From: Paenibacillaceae bacterium
GTDB taxonomy: Bacteria > Bacillota > Bacilli > Paenibacillales > Paenibacillaceae
DNA length: 64,000 bases
Reading direction: 5' to 3'
Assembly (NCBI GenBank): GCA_004134985.1
Contig: REGQ01000022.1
Location: 41,738 to 105,737 of the forward strand
The position numbers and the translations under genes are program-made. This document shows positions 35,467 to 44,136 of the stretch, piece by piece. Position 1 is the stretch's first letter; each line of letters begins with the position of its first letter. The notes beneath the pieces were generated by a model. That model ran no database searches, was not told the origin of the DNA, and was given only the letters and a program-made list of their open reading frames with translations.

Positions 35467-35479
35467 TGATTCATTCATT

Positions 35480-35593
35480 TCATTCTGTTTTCCTAATAAA
35501 TTTTTTAAGTACAAAGAATAAATAAACAAACAAGGAAACGCCTAAAATAATACCGATTATCACTATATTTGTGGTGGAAGAAATAACCAACAA
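35480..35593 (-). CDS. Candidate 37-residue single-pass membrane peptide
   Basis: From TTG 35593 to TGA 35480, with AAGGAAAGGGG upstream. The product has one strong hydrophobic segment (IVIIGIILGVSLFVYLFFVL) and a basic tail (KKFIRKTE). It converges on the unknown gene at 34904-35386 and shares its terminator. It resembles small immunity or holin-like peptides only in layout. Confidence 0.45.
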   Translation of the reverse strand: MLVISSTTNIVIIGIILGVSLFVYLFFVLKKFIRKTE

Positions 35594-35666
35594 CCCCTTT
35601 CCTTCACAGATGTTTTAATCAATTTGGTTTTAGTTATATAAATTATACCATAACTTTCTATGATTG

Positions 35667-36338
35667 GTAACTACTCAGGCATCCAAAAAAGCATGGAATA
35701 AGTATCCAATGGATGATTTAAAAGGTAAGATAGAATAATGGCAACGAAACGGAAAGGAGATGAGGGCGGATGATGAAATTCACACCAGAACAAGTGATGA
35801 AGATCAGTAAATGTGATGTTGAAATTGCGTCCTTCATCACCCTCCTCCTCGAACAAAAAGCCTTGCTCCAAAAAGCCTGCCATGAAGCCAAGCAGGTCCG
35901 TTACTTGGATCAAGGGGGTGTCTGCATGTTACACTTAGCAGCAGATGGCGCAGGCTTACGATGAAATCATTCTCCAGGGTAAAGCCGAGAATCTGCTCCA
36001 GCCTCATTTGCTGACTGAAATCAAACGCGGACGAAAAACCAAATCCAAGGCACAGAATCTATTAGCTCGGTTCTCTCTGTATAAAACCGAGATTTACGAT
36101 TTCTCTACGATCCGCGTGTCCCTTTCGATAACAACCAAGCCGAGCGTGACATTCGCATGGTCAAGGTGAAACTGAAGTCTCCGGTACTTTCCGAACCCAA
36201 GAAGACGCAGAGCAGTTTGCTCGTATTCGCGGCTATATTTCCACACTCCGTAAACAAAATCTTAATTTGCTTCAATCGCTCATCCAAGTCGCTCGCGGTC
36301 TGTTTTCTTTTCAATTATAAGGGTACCTGAGTAGTTAC
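35667..36338 (+). mobile_element. IS66-family element with internal deletion
   Basis: Ends: GTAACTACTCAGGCATCC at 35667-35684 and GGTACCTGAGTAGTTAC at 36322-36338, inverted with one small difference. The 672 bp between them keep only the two ends of an IS66 transposase, so about three quarters of the usual 2.5 kb is missing. Confidence 0.85.
35770..36320 (+). pseudogene. IS66 transposase remnant
   Basis: The N-terminal part (35770-35964) begins MMKFTPEQVMKISKCDVEIASF, as in IS66 TnpC proteins. The C-terminal part, from about 35945, contains YDEIILQGKAEN and [20 protein letters not shown]. After further frameshifts come the [21 protein letters not shown] and [20 protein letters not shown] motifs. 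The catalytic core between them is deleted, so the gene is dead. Confidence 0.85.
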
Positions 36339-36369
36339 AATTATTTCAAGTAAATAATTACGAAATTCT

Positions 36370-36724
36370 TCAACATATGATTTGAGCTCTACGATTCGTT
36401 CCGAAACTTGCTAAAAATTGAAATCCAATACTGTTCTGAGGAACATAGATTGTTACCAAGAAGAGTTCAGAACTATAGTATTCAATACTCTTTCGACCGT
36501 ACCTTTCAATGAATTGAACTTTCCTACCAGGCGAGATTAGCGCCTTGACTACGATTAGTTCCGGTTGATGACTTACTTCCCCCTCTTGTTCCAACAAATC
36601 ATCTCTAGGGCTAAACGATTGTTCATTCATATTAAGATGATCGATCCGAGATAGTTTAAATTTTCTATTTCCTATATGTTGTAAACATAATCCTTTTAGA
36701 TACCAACTGGTTTCGCTAAAAATG
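36370..36724 (-). pseudogene. WYL-domain regulator fragment
   Basis: About 118 codons in frame to the stop at 36370. SWYLKGLCLQHIGNRKFKLSRIDHL is the WYL motif of YafY/DeoR-type regulators, and the rest fits the C-terminal extension. The N-terminal helix-turn-helix part is missing: upstream of about 36725 the DNA belongs to an IS4-type transposase on the opposite strand. It is therefore a truncated gene. Confidence 0.7.
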
Positions 36725-37030
36725 AAGCTGAAAGTGCAGTCCATCACCCAAGAGATTTTCGCACGAATCATCATGTACAATTTCGCTGAAATGACCTCGC
36801 ATGTCGTCATTTCCCAAATGGATAAACGGCATCCATACCAAGTCAACTTCACGGTTGTCGTTTACGTTTGTAAACATTTCCAGCGCTCACGGAGCGATGA
36901 ACCCCCGCCCGATAATGAAGCGCTGATTCGCAAGAACATTTTGCCGATTCGACCCATTCGCCCAGGGCAGAAGAATACGCGCAAAATCCGCTACAAATCA
37001 GTGGTTAGCTTCGTCTGTAGAGTAGCATAA
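36725..37030 (+). pseudogene. IS4-family transposase, C-terminal fragment
   Basis: About 100 codons, beginning at KVQSITQEIFARIIMYNF and ending RKIRYKSVVSFVCRVA. This matches the C-terminal end of IS4-type transposases of Bacillales (EIFAR...MYNF, YQVNFT, ALIRKNILPIRP). All three catalytic residues lie upstream of the break and are absent. The fragment abuts the WYL remnant, so the IS probably inserted there and was later deleted in part. Confidence 0.8.
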
Positions 37031-37110
37031 TTCGGTTCACATGAACATTTTTTTAAGCGGATTCCATCCGCTTTGTTTGCTGTACGCTTTTTTTCCTTGC
37101 TTGTTCCAAA

Positions 37111-37158
37111 AAACAAACGGCACAGGACTGTTTCCCATGCCGTTTCTGATTTTTTTTT
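37111..37158. terminator. Rho-independent terminator, usable on both strands
   Basis: AAACGGCA (37115-37122) pairs with TGCCGTTT (37138-37145). A T10 run follows on the plus strand and TGTTTTTTGG on the minus strand. It can end the zinc-ribbon gene (stop at 37275), about 115 bp away. Confidence 0.75.
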
Positions 37159-37274
37159 ATTCCCAGGCTTGTCTTGGAGCTTAACTTAATGACATTGATA
37201 GTGCCGCCCCTTCTTTTCTATGCAATGTCAAATTCGGCTGCTTATTAGTAGCCCGCCCGGCATCCCTATTCAGG

Positions 37275-38855
37275 TCACAAATCTATACCGGCCGTCTCGG
37301 CCCATTCGGCCAAGATGTCTTCAATACTGCTATAGTAACTGTACAGTTCGAGCATCGCCTTCAAATTGCCTTTCTCGTCGACTGTCAGTGTATGATCTCT
37401 GAAGCCATCACTGCCGCTAAACCTCATTTTTACTACGGAGCCTGCCGCCACCTTCTCCATTTCTTCCATCAAACTTTCATGCATGATACTCACGCGTACC
37501 GTCCACTCGGCAATGCTGCCCCACAGCACATCCGATTTCCGGTCAAAATAATCAATACTCCACTCGAACCGTTCACCATCAACATTAAAGATTACCCGAT
37601 CGAAGAAAATCCAGTCCTCCTGCTCAAAGCCGACGATGACTCTAAAATGTGCGGTTTCGTCTTCGGATAATATAATACCCGGCTCCAAATTTACCGTTTC
37701 ACCAATGTTGATATAACCGGGTAAGTACCCTTTGGGAGAAATGTTGGTAAATCCATTCAGTTCATCGTATTGGACAGCCATTTGGCTAAGCAAGGTTTTC
37801 TTCCTGGCTTCCTTGCGCTCTTTCTCCCGCTCGATTTCCTCCAGCTTTTGCCTCTCCAAATCAGCCTTCTTATCCTTCAGCTTGGCATCACCAGGATTTT
37901 CATCGATCATCTTGTCCACCAGCGCGAGTGCTCCATCGAAGTCTTTGCCTGATGCAAGATCGTCTGCCTGGGCCAAAGTGGTATCGTAATATGTCTTGAA
38001 ATAACGGTCAGCCAAGTCTTTCAGCTCCGCATTGCCATCATAAAACGCTTGGAGCGATACCAATCTTATGTACGCTTCCTCATATTGCTGCGATTTATGC
38101 ATTTCTGCCGCTTCATCCACATAGTAGGAATACATCTCTTTGGTCACGTCATCCTGTGTTTTACGGGCTAATTCGTAATTGCCGGTGTCCTCAGCCGCAA
38201 CAAGCTTATATTGCTCCAGCGCTTCCTTGTACTTATGCTCCTTTCGCAAGCTGTCGCCGCTGGCCATCGCTGTGCGCGAGGCATGCAGCTTCTGCACCAA
38301 TTGATGCTTGTTACTGGCAAGTTCAGATACGCTTGAAAACTTCTTCAGCTCTTGCAGCAGCTCTTCCGTCTTCGCGAATTCCGCGTCTTCTGACGACGCA
38401 AATGCTGCGACTGCATCCTCCACACGCACGGCCAGCTTGTCGTTAATCTTCTTGGTTATCCGTTCCCTATGCTTCTGCGAATCATCTTCCATTACTTCCT
38501 TATACCTATTCAGCGCGTCTTTATATCGGCCCTCATCAACCGGCGTGATGACTTCAGCTACCCGCTCATTTACTCGGTAGACGTTGTCATAGTAGAGCCA
38601 GCCGCCTCCGGCCAGTAAACATGTGCCGAACACAGCCAACCCGGCAATCCATGCTATTTTGCGTCCGCGACCCTTTCTTTGGGGAACTTGCTGTTCGAGA
38701 ACAGCAGGCACCTGCTCGGGCACCGCCTCTACCTGTGGACTCTCGGTGGGCAGCACCGTTTCCTGCGTGGAATTGGGCGCCGTCATCTCACTCCCGCAAT
38801 TGGAGCAGTAACGTCCCTTTTCCGTCATCTCTTGGCCGCATTGCTGGCAAATCAT
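37275..38855 (-). CDS. Zinc-ribbon membrane protein with TPR-like region
   Basis: 526 residues from ATG 38855, with AGGAGG upstream. The N-terminus is a zinc ribbon (Cys3, Cys6, Cys17, Cys20 in CQQCGQEM and CSNCGSEM), then a Pro/Gln/Val-rich linker and one membrane helix (about 67-87, KIAWIAGLAVFGTCLLAGGG). After it come about 270 residues of helical, charged repeats (YKEALEQYKLVAAED, GALALVDKMIDENPGDAKLKDKKADLE) resembling TPRs, and a C-terminal beta domain of about 150 residues (ETAHFRVIVGFEQEDWIFFDRVIFNVDG). The layout recalls TcaA/YvbJ-type envelope proteins. Function unknown; the large part is probably extracytoplasmic. Confidence 0.8.
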   Translation of the reverse strand: MICQQCGQEMTEKGRYCSNCGSEMTAPNSTQETVLPTESPQVEAVPEQVPAVLEQQVPQRKGRGRKIAWIAGLAVFGTCLLAGGGWLYYDNVYRVNERVAEVITPVDEGRYKDALNRYKEVMEDDSQKHRERITKKINDKLAVRVEDAVAAFASSEDAEFAKTEELLQELKKFSSVSELASNKHQLVQKLHASRTAMASGDSLRKEHKYKEALEQYKLVAAEDTGNYELARKTQDDVTKEMYSYYVDEAAEMHKSQQYEEAYIRLVSLQAFYDGNAELKDLADRYFKTYYDTTLAQADDLASGKDFDGALALVDKMIDENPGDAKLKDKKADLERQKLEEIEREKERKEARKKTLLSQMAVQYDELNGFTNISPKGYLPGYINIGETVNLEPGIILSEDETAHFRVIVGFEQEDWIFFDRVIFNVDGERFEWSIDYFDRKSDVLWGSIAEWTVRVSIMHESLMEEMEKVAAGSVVKMRFSGSDGFRDHTLTVDEKGNLKAMLELYSYYSSIEDILAEWAETAGIDL

Positions 38856-39410
38856 CTTCTCATTCCTCCTGTAGTATCTTGCTGCGTCGTTCAATCGACC
38901 CGCTTGATCTAAAAACTAACGTCTTAAGACTTAGTTCAAATTACCTTATTCTACAGTGCAGGATGAAAATCCTACCATTCGACGAATTTTTCACATTCCC
39001 TATAATAGCAATCCAGAAGAAATACAACCTCCGTAGGAAAGATATAATAATCTTATTATTTAAAAGGCTAAACCAAAATCAGTGCTTGACGGCTGCGAAG
39101 GGTTGCAGGGAGGTTGGAAAAACATTTGGTGCTCCGAACAAAACAATGGATGCCAAAGTATTTGCACAGCAATTTAATTTACTATTTACAATTATGCTCG
39201 ACGTGGCCGCGGCGATAGCGGTAATACACTCAGTAGTGTTGCATAAAGCCTGACAATGAGTGTAACCCCAATTATAGCTAATGTTCCCCTATGCGTTTAT
39301 GGCAAAAATAAAAAAAAGACAACCCGTCTTAAGCGTCATCTTCATCCATTTAATGACGGCTCAAAGCCAAAATTAGCGGTTGACGAATGCGAGCGAGCGG
39401 GGATCTTGCG
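38856..39410. other. Intergenic stretch without a recognised gene
   Basis: A plus-strand frame ends at 39253 with a hydrophobic tail but has no ribosome-binding site and no family match. The promoter of the zinc-ribbon gene should be near 38900-38960 on the minus strand. Confidence 0.4.
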
Positions 39411-39600
39411 CTAACGCTTGCCACAGCGCTTAAATGGCCTCAAATGACCCTTTTTTAAATCTAACGCTTGCCACAGCGCTTATTCCCCCCTTGGACGGCT
39501 AAAATCGGGCGATTTTCTATAAATAAGGTGGCTCAGTTTCCTTACAATAATTACGGGGCTGAATTTCCCTAAATAGCGCTTCTCATCAGCGTTAGAATAC
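39411..39600. repeat. Dispersed intergenic repeat element, copy 1
   Basis: CTAACGCTTGCCACAGCGCT occurs at 39411-39430 and 39461-39480, exactly 50 bp apart and each followed by TA. The element continues with GTGGCTCAGTTTCCTTA (39528-39544) and ends near ATCAGCGTTAG. The same blocks occur in inverted order at 63760-63930. Confidence 0.75.
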
Positions 39601-39867
39601 CACGTGTGCGTTTAGCATTTAACTCGCCCCACCGCTTTGATCGCAGATCATATCCACCACTGATTGTTAAACGGAACCATTTCTGGCGCTATTCTTGCGC
39701 TTGGACACCGAAAACATAGGTTCTATCTTGTCACATGAAACTTTGCTATGATTACTATGAAATATAGTTTGTTTGCTATATTTAGAAGAAGATAATAGAG
39801 AAAATAAGGTAACGATTAGAAAGCATCGAGGTTGGCAATTACTTATACAGAAGGAGCTGAAAAATGA

Positions 39868-40248
39868 ATGATTAGTAATGTCGGTCAAATTATGCTGTAT
39901 GTAAATAACCAAGATGAGGCACTGAATTTTTGGACAGAAAAAGCGGGATTTCATGTTATTTCGGAAGAAAATAATGGGCAGGGAATGCGTTGGATTGAAA
40001 TTTCTCCATCAGAGGATGCGGAAACAAGCATCATTCTCCATAATAAGGAATTCGTTGCTAAAATGTCACCTGAATTAAATCTCGGCACGCCTTCTTTAAT
40101 GTTTTTTTCTGATCATTTTGATCAGTTACATGGCGACTTGTCAAATAAAAATGTCAAAGTCGGGGAAATTGTAAATATGCCCTTCGGAAGAGTATTTAAC
40201 TTTGCAGATAATGAAGAGAATTATTTTGCGGTAATGGAACAAAAATAA
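39868..40248 (+). CDS. VOC-family (glyoxalase/bleomycin-resistance-like) protein
   Basis: 126 residues, ATG 39868 behind AAGGAG. It has the two beta-alpha-beta-beta-beta modules of VOC proteins: VGQIMLYVNNQDEALNFWTEKAGF and MRWIEISPSEDAETSIIL in the first, LMFFSDHFDQLHGDL and GRVFNFADNEENYFAVME in the second. The final Glu lies where a metal ligand is expected. The family includes lyases, dioxygenases and antibiotic-binding proteins, so the role cannot be fixed. Confidence 0.88.
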   Translation: MISNVGQIMLYVNNQDEALNFWTEKAGFHVISEENNGQGMRWIEISPSEDAETSIILHNKEFVAKMSPELNLGTPSLMFFSDHFDQLHGDLSNKNVKVGEIVNMPFGRVFNFADNEENYFAVMEQK

Positions 40249-40271
40249 GTGGCGATAGAAGCGCTCCTTTG

Positions 40272-40304
40272 GAGGCGGCCGACGGCAAACGTTGGCCGCC
40301 TTTC
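40272..40304 (+). terminator. Probable terminator after the VOC gene
   Basis: GAGGCGGCC pairs with GGCCGCCTT around a 13-nt loop, followed only by TTC. It starts about 24 bp after the stop codon and lies close to the stop of the convergent nitroreductase gene. Confidence 0.5.
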
Positions 40305-40315
40305 AAGGATGAATT

Positions 40316-40801
40316 TTACAGCAAACGCCATTTCAAAGATGCAACTGATGCAGGCTTTGCTTCCGGTATTTCAAGATAAAACCCCAAATCGAGAACAGCC
40401 GCAATCCTTTCCTTCTCTGGTATACCAAGTTTTTGGCAAACTCCGCGATCAAACATCCAATCATAGAAAGAAACGTTTACACCCAGCTTTTTTTCCCAAG
40501 CCAGCAACTTGAAATTTTGAATGAGGCAGAAAACAGCCGCCAAATTCTCATCGTGTTTGTATGCATCGCTTTCGTTCTTCATCGTCACAATTAAATGCGC
40601 CGGTACTTGCTTATGAAAAAATTCCAGTCCCTCTCTATTATCGTTTGCGATATAAATAAACTTCCATGGCTCCCTGAGTCGGTGATTCGGCGCCCATACC
40701 GCATGATTCAACAGTTCAAGCACAAGTGCCTGCGGGACTGGGCGCATTTCAAATGGGAGGACATGTCGCGGCTCGATCCGCCGATCCATCAGCTTCATCA
40801 T
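40316..40801 (-). CDS. Short nitroreductase-family protein
   Basis: 161 residues, ATG 40801 behind AAGGGAG. HAVWAPNHRLREPWKFIYI is the FMN-binding start of nitroreductases, and DENLAAVFCLIQNFKLLAWEKKLGVNVS is the central helix. It is shorter than usual (about 190-220), mainly at the N-terminus. Such FMN enzymes reduce nitro groups or quinones with NAD(P)H as dimers. It is cotranscribed with a paralogue 22 bp upstream, so a heterodimer is possible. Confidence 0.85.
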   Translation of the reverse strand: MMKLMDRRIEPRHVLPFEMRPVPQALVLELLNHAVWAPNHRLREPWKFIYIANDNREGLEFFHKQVPAHLIVTMKNESDAYKHDENLAAVFCLIQNFKLLAWEKKLGVNVSFYDWMFDRGVCQKLGIPEKERIAAVLDLGFYLEIPEAKPASVASLKWRLL

Positions 40802-40823
40802 ATTTGATCTCCCTTGTGTACGA

Positions 40824-41405
40824 TTAATTCTCTTTTACTTGGGCAACGAATTCGGTCCAATTTCGTTCAGCAGGTGTTCGTGCCCGGCCCTTTGGAACCT
40901 TATCAAAGTAACCGATCTGCAGCAAACCGACAAATCGTTCACCTTCTTGCACACTGATTCGCTTATAGAACAGTTCATTTTGAATTTGAGGTTCTGTAAT
41001 CCAAACCATTCCAAGCCGCTCCTCCCATCCAAGCAGCTGAAAATTTTGAATAATGCGGCATACCGTCCCATAGTTCTCATCGTGTTTGATTGGATCGGAA
41101 TTTGTATCTGCTATTACAATGACGTTAGCAGGCACCTCCACAAACCGCTTGTGAAAGCTCTCGCTCAATTTGCCTAGTACCAGTCTGGCCATTTTATTTT
41201 CCTGAAATTTTGCAATCAAGTAATCAGCCAGCCGTTCACGTGCCTCGGGAGTACCTGCGTAGACATAGCGCCAACGCGCTTCTCCATCGTAAGGACACAA
41301 CTGTTCAGCCTTTTGCAGCAATGTGATGATCAAGTCTTGCGAAACAGGCAAGTTGTTGAATTTCCGGATGCTTCTCCGTTGTCTGACTAAATGTTCCAAA
41401 CTCAT
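40824..41405 (-). CDS. Nitroreductase-family protein
   Basis: 193 residues, ATG 41405 behind AAGGGGGAG. RQRRSIRKFNNLPVSQDLI is the classical FMN-phosphate-binding start. HDENYGTVCRIIQNFQLLGWEERLGMVWIT and LLQIGYFDKVPKGRARTP give the remaining family signature. It forms a tandem pair with the gene at 40316-40801. The AraC gene upstream (41636-42505) is separated by a terminator and is a candidate regulator. Confidence 0.9.
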   Translation of the reverse strand: MSLEHLVRQRRSIRKFNNLPVSQDLIITLLQKAEQLCPYDGEARWRYVYAGTPEARERLADYLIAKFQENKMARLVLGKLSESFHKRFVEVPANVIVIADTNSDPIKHDENYGTVCRIIQNFQLLGWEERLGMVWITEPQIQNELFYKRISVQEGERFVGLLQIGYFDKVPKGRARTPAERNWTEFVAQVKEN

Positions 41406-41549
41406 GTTTTCTCCCCCTTACGCAATGAATCTCCATTTCCTGCAGTCAGTCACATCGTATTCGATATCATTATGACCGTCAATGAGCAGAGGGGAAGTGC
41501 CATAAATAGTCCGGTAATTCGCCGATTTTGTCTGGAATTATGAAGAAAA

Positions 41550-41587
41550 AAGCCGTCTCCCGCTGCATAAACGGATAGACGGCTTTA
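41550..41587 (-). terminator. Rho-independent terminator after the AraC gene
   Basis: AAAGCCGTCT (41550-41559) pairs with AGACGGCTTT (41578-41587). The minus strand continues TTTTCTTC. It lies 48 bp after the stop at 41636. Confidence 0.88.
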
Positions 41588-41635
41588 GCTTGATTTCAAC
41601 AACAATACACGATGGAAACAACGATCAGGGGAGGG

Positions 41636-42505
41636 TCAACCTTGTTTTCGAAATACGGTTGGAGACACTCCGACATTTTTTTTGAAAAAACGTCCGAAAT
41701 AGGAAGGGTCCCTGTAGTTTAATTGATGCGCGATCTCATCGACAGACGCCGTTGAATAGCGCAACAACCGTTTGGCTTCCAGCAATTGGCGTTCCCGAAG
41801 CACTTCGCCTGCCGATTTACCAAGGGTCTTCTTCACTGATTCAATCAAGTGATTGGCCGTAACATGAAGCATCGATGCATAGTCTGATATGCTATTTACC
41901 GTTTGGAAATGAGACTCGACAGCGGTAAGATACTGCTTGGTCAGACGAAATCCAGCCTCTTCCCTATGCGTCTGCTGCCAACGATCGTTGATTCGGCCTA
42001 TTTCAATTAACAACAGCTGCAAGTAGTGACCTACCGCAGCCTCGCGATCTTGAAGTTCCATTGCTTGTTCGCGTTCCAAGAGACGGAAAAGATCCCGAAC
42101 GACAGCGACTTGGTCGGAATTGAGATTGTAGAACGGGTTTTCGCCCATGAACTGGAAGAAAGAAGTCAAGGGCCAGTCCACATTATCTATTTTATTGGCT
42201 GCAAGCATATCCTTGGAAAAAATAAGCAGGAAGCCGCTAAGCGGCTCATCCGATTCACTTTCAACCCACCCGTGAATTTGACCAGGGGAAATCAGAGAGA
42301 GTGTATGTGGAGAGAAGCTGTACTTCTGAAAATCGATTTGAATCTGCCCGTATCCACCAGTAACCAAAAATATTTCAAAACAATCATGCCGATGCAGGGC
42401 AAGATTGTCTAAATTATAGGCAACCTGATCCAAACTTAATGACAGCAGTCTAAATGTATGAGCTTGCAATGCCTCGCCTGATATAATGGGAACGGTTTTG
42501 CTCAT
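41636..42505 (-). CDS. AraC-family transcriptional regulator
   Basis: 289 residues from ATG 42505, with AAGGAG upstream. An N-terminal cupin-type sensing domain (HRHDCFEIFLVTGGYGQIQIDF, LISPGQIHGWV) is followed by a C-terminal AraC domain (SISDYASMLHVTANHLIESVKK and SVDEIAHQLNYRDPSYFGRFFKKNVGVSP). It lies upstream of, and in the same direction as, the nitroreductase pair, which it may control. Confidence 0.93.
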   Translation of the reverse strand: MSKTVPIISGEALQAHTFRLLSLSLDQVAYNLDNLALHRHDCFEIFLVTGGYGQIQIDFQKYSFSPHTLSLISPGQIHGWVESESDEPLSGFLLIFSKDMLAANKIDNVDWPLTSFFQFMGENPFYNLNSDQVAVVRDLFRLLEREQAMELQDREAAVGHYLQLLLIEIGRINDRWQQTHREEAGFRLTKQYLTAVESHFQTVNSISDYASMLHVTANHLIESVKKTLGKSAGEVLRERQLLEAKRLLRYSTASVDEIAHQLNYRDPSYFGRFFKKNVGVSPTVFRKQG

Positions 42506-42656
42506 AATTTTCTCCTTAGCCAAGCCAATGATTTACATCATAGTTTAGTGAAAATTATTATCACAGTCAATGCAATGGCAAGGGGGCCCCCATCAGAAAA
42601 CGTATAATAGGCAAATTGTATCGGTAATGCATCTTAAAACTTGCTGTAGCAAGTCC

Positions 42657-43256
42657 TTAGTCCGCTGTTTGACGGAACAGCGGCTCGGGATTGTCCTGTA
42701 TAACACAGCTCACCCAACTCTCAATGGGAAAGGAGCGTGCCTTCTTTCTTGCCGCCTTTGCCTCTGCATGGGCAGCATCCGATTGAGCGGTGTGACATTC
42801 ACGCAGCCTCAGCCTTGCACGGTACAGCATGGAGCGCACCGCCGGCATGCTCGTATGCAGGCCGACGGCGATTTCTTTCATCGTATAGCCAAAATAATCG
42901 GCCAGCAGCCATACGACGATTTGACTGCGCGGCATACGGCTGGCCACCCACTCAATCCAGCCCAGAATTTCGGAATAGCTGACATCCGTGACACTGTCCG
43001 CCTCCATCGCACTCCACGCATGTTTGCCGCGCTCGCAGCGCCGATATCCGTCATGCCACCTGTTTTTGGCTACACGGAACAAAAAAGGCTTCACTTCCTT
43101 AATGTCACCCTTCCGTAAATAATAGCTGAACGACTTGGCCAGCGTTTCCTGATAAAGGTCCTCGCTTTCCCATGTGGAGCCTGACAAATAGCGGCAGTAC
43201 TTGCGCAATTCCGGCAAATGCGACTGTACGAGCGTTTCAAAACGGGAGGAGGACAT
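42657..43256 (-). CDS. ECF sigma factor at the end of the export operon
   Basis: 199 residues, ATG 43256 behind AAGGGAG. Region 2 is LPELRKYCRYLSGSTWESEDLYQETLAKSFSYY, and region 4 is GYTMKEIAVGLHTSMPAVRSMLYRARLRLRE. A C-terminal tail of about 45 residues (AAHAEAKAARKKARSF and beyond) follows region 4. No anti-sigma gene is adjacent. It is the last gene of the operon that starts at 50104, 15 bp after the second ATPase. It could direct transcription of this operon or of a linked regulon. An ECF gene fused to an ABC export operon is uncommon. Confidence 0.9.
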   Translation of the reverse strand: MSSSRFETLVQSHLPELRKYCRYLSGSTWESEDLYQETLAKSFSYYLRKGDIKEVKPFLFRVAKNRWHDGYRRCERGKHAWSAMEADSVTDVSYSEILGWIEWVASRMPRSQIVVWLLADYFGYTMKEIAVGLHTSMPAVRSMLYRARLRLRECHTAQSDAAHAEAKAARKKARSFPIESWVSCVIQDNPEPLFRQTAD

Positions 43257-43271
43257 AGATGAGTCTCCCTT

Positions 43272-44129
43272 CTATTCCATATGTGGAACTTCCAACATTA
43301 TTTTGGTGTTTTCGACGGACAACTTCACTTTGTTGCTAATGCCTAGCCTCTCTCTCAACTCGGAAGGAATCTGCAGTCTTCCGAACCGATCTACGACGGC
43401 GTACTCCTCATGCTCCGCCATCGTCTGCGCAGTTTGTTCCGTCTCCGACGTGGACCGCTTGATCATCTCCGAGCTTGTCATTCCATCCCGAATCGCAACG
43501 ACCCGGTCAACCTTGCGCGCCAGCGACAGATCATGTGTCACGATAACAATTGTTACTCCCGTTTCCCGGTTCAAACTGCGGAACAGATTCATAATCTGAT
43601 CGGAAGTCTGAGCGTCCACGGACCCTGTTGGTTCATCCGCCAGCAGCAGGGAAGGACGATTCGCAAGGGAGATGGCAATAGCGGTTCGCTGCTGTTCCCC
43701 GCCGGACAGCTGAACCAGCTTATTGTTGATTTGATGAGACAATCCGACCCACTCTATCAATTGCTTGGCGTATCCCGGGTCTACTCCCCCGGCAACCATC
43801 ATCGCCGTCTCCACGTTCTCCAGCACGGTCAAATACGGAAGCAGGTTGCGCGAATTGTTCTGCCATATAAAGCCGACTGTATTCCGTTTGTAGTCGATGC
43901 GTTCCTTCTCGCTGATCTGCAGCAAGTCCCATTGCCCTACGACCGCTTTGCCCGCGGACGGGCGATCGAGGCCGCCCAGTATGTTAAGCAGCGTCGACTT
44001 TCCGCTGCCGCTGTTGCCGATAATGGCGACCATCTCCCCGTTCCCCACTTTCAAATTCAGCCCTTGCAGGGCAACGACCTCCACATCGTCCGACTTATAA
44101 ATTTTCACCAATCCTTCGCAGTCGATCAT
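43272..44129 (-). CDS. LolD/MacB-type ABC ATPase with C-terminal AbrB-like domain
   Basis: 285 residues from ATG 44129, 7 bp after the permease stop; an upstream start at 44153 would overlap it. Residues 1-220 are a standard ATPase: Walker A GNSGSGKST (38-46), signature LSGGEQQRTA, Walker B LLLADEPTGSVD, H-loop VTHD. After a linker, residues about 240-280 (EYAVVDRFGRLQIPSELRERLGI) match the swapped-hairpin DNA-binding fold of AbrB/SpoVT/MazE proteins. Such a fusion could link transporter ATPase activity to DNA binding or to dimerisation. Target unknown. It serves the FtsX-type permease encoded just upstream. Confidence 0.9.
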   Translation of the reverse strand: MIDCEGLVKIYKSDDVEVVALQGLNLKVGNGEMVAIIGNSGSGKSTLLNILGGLDRPSAGKAVVGQWDLLQISEKERIDYKRNTVGFIWQNNSRNLLPYLTVLENVETAMMVAGGVDPGYAKQLIEWVGLSHQINNKLVQLSGGEQQRTAIAISLANRPSLLLADEPTGSVDAQTSDQIMNLFRSLNRETGVTIVIVTHDLSLARKVDRVVAIRDGMTSSEMIKRSTSETEQTAQTMAEHEEYAVVDRFGRLQIPSELRERLGISNKVKLSVENTKIMLEVPHME

Positions 44130-44136
44130 GCGATCC

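Noticed and set aside
38957..39253. Plus-strand frame with hydrophobic C-terminus
   Set aside because: No ribosome-binding site, no recognisable domain, and it continues upstream antisense to the zinc-ribbon gene.
39411..39482. CRISPR array suggested by a repeated word with fixed spacing
   Set aside because: Only two copies, spacing of 28 bp between words is not followed by further units, and no cas genes are present.
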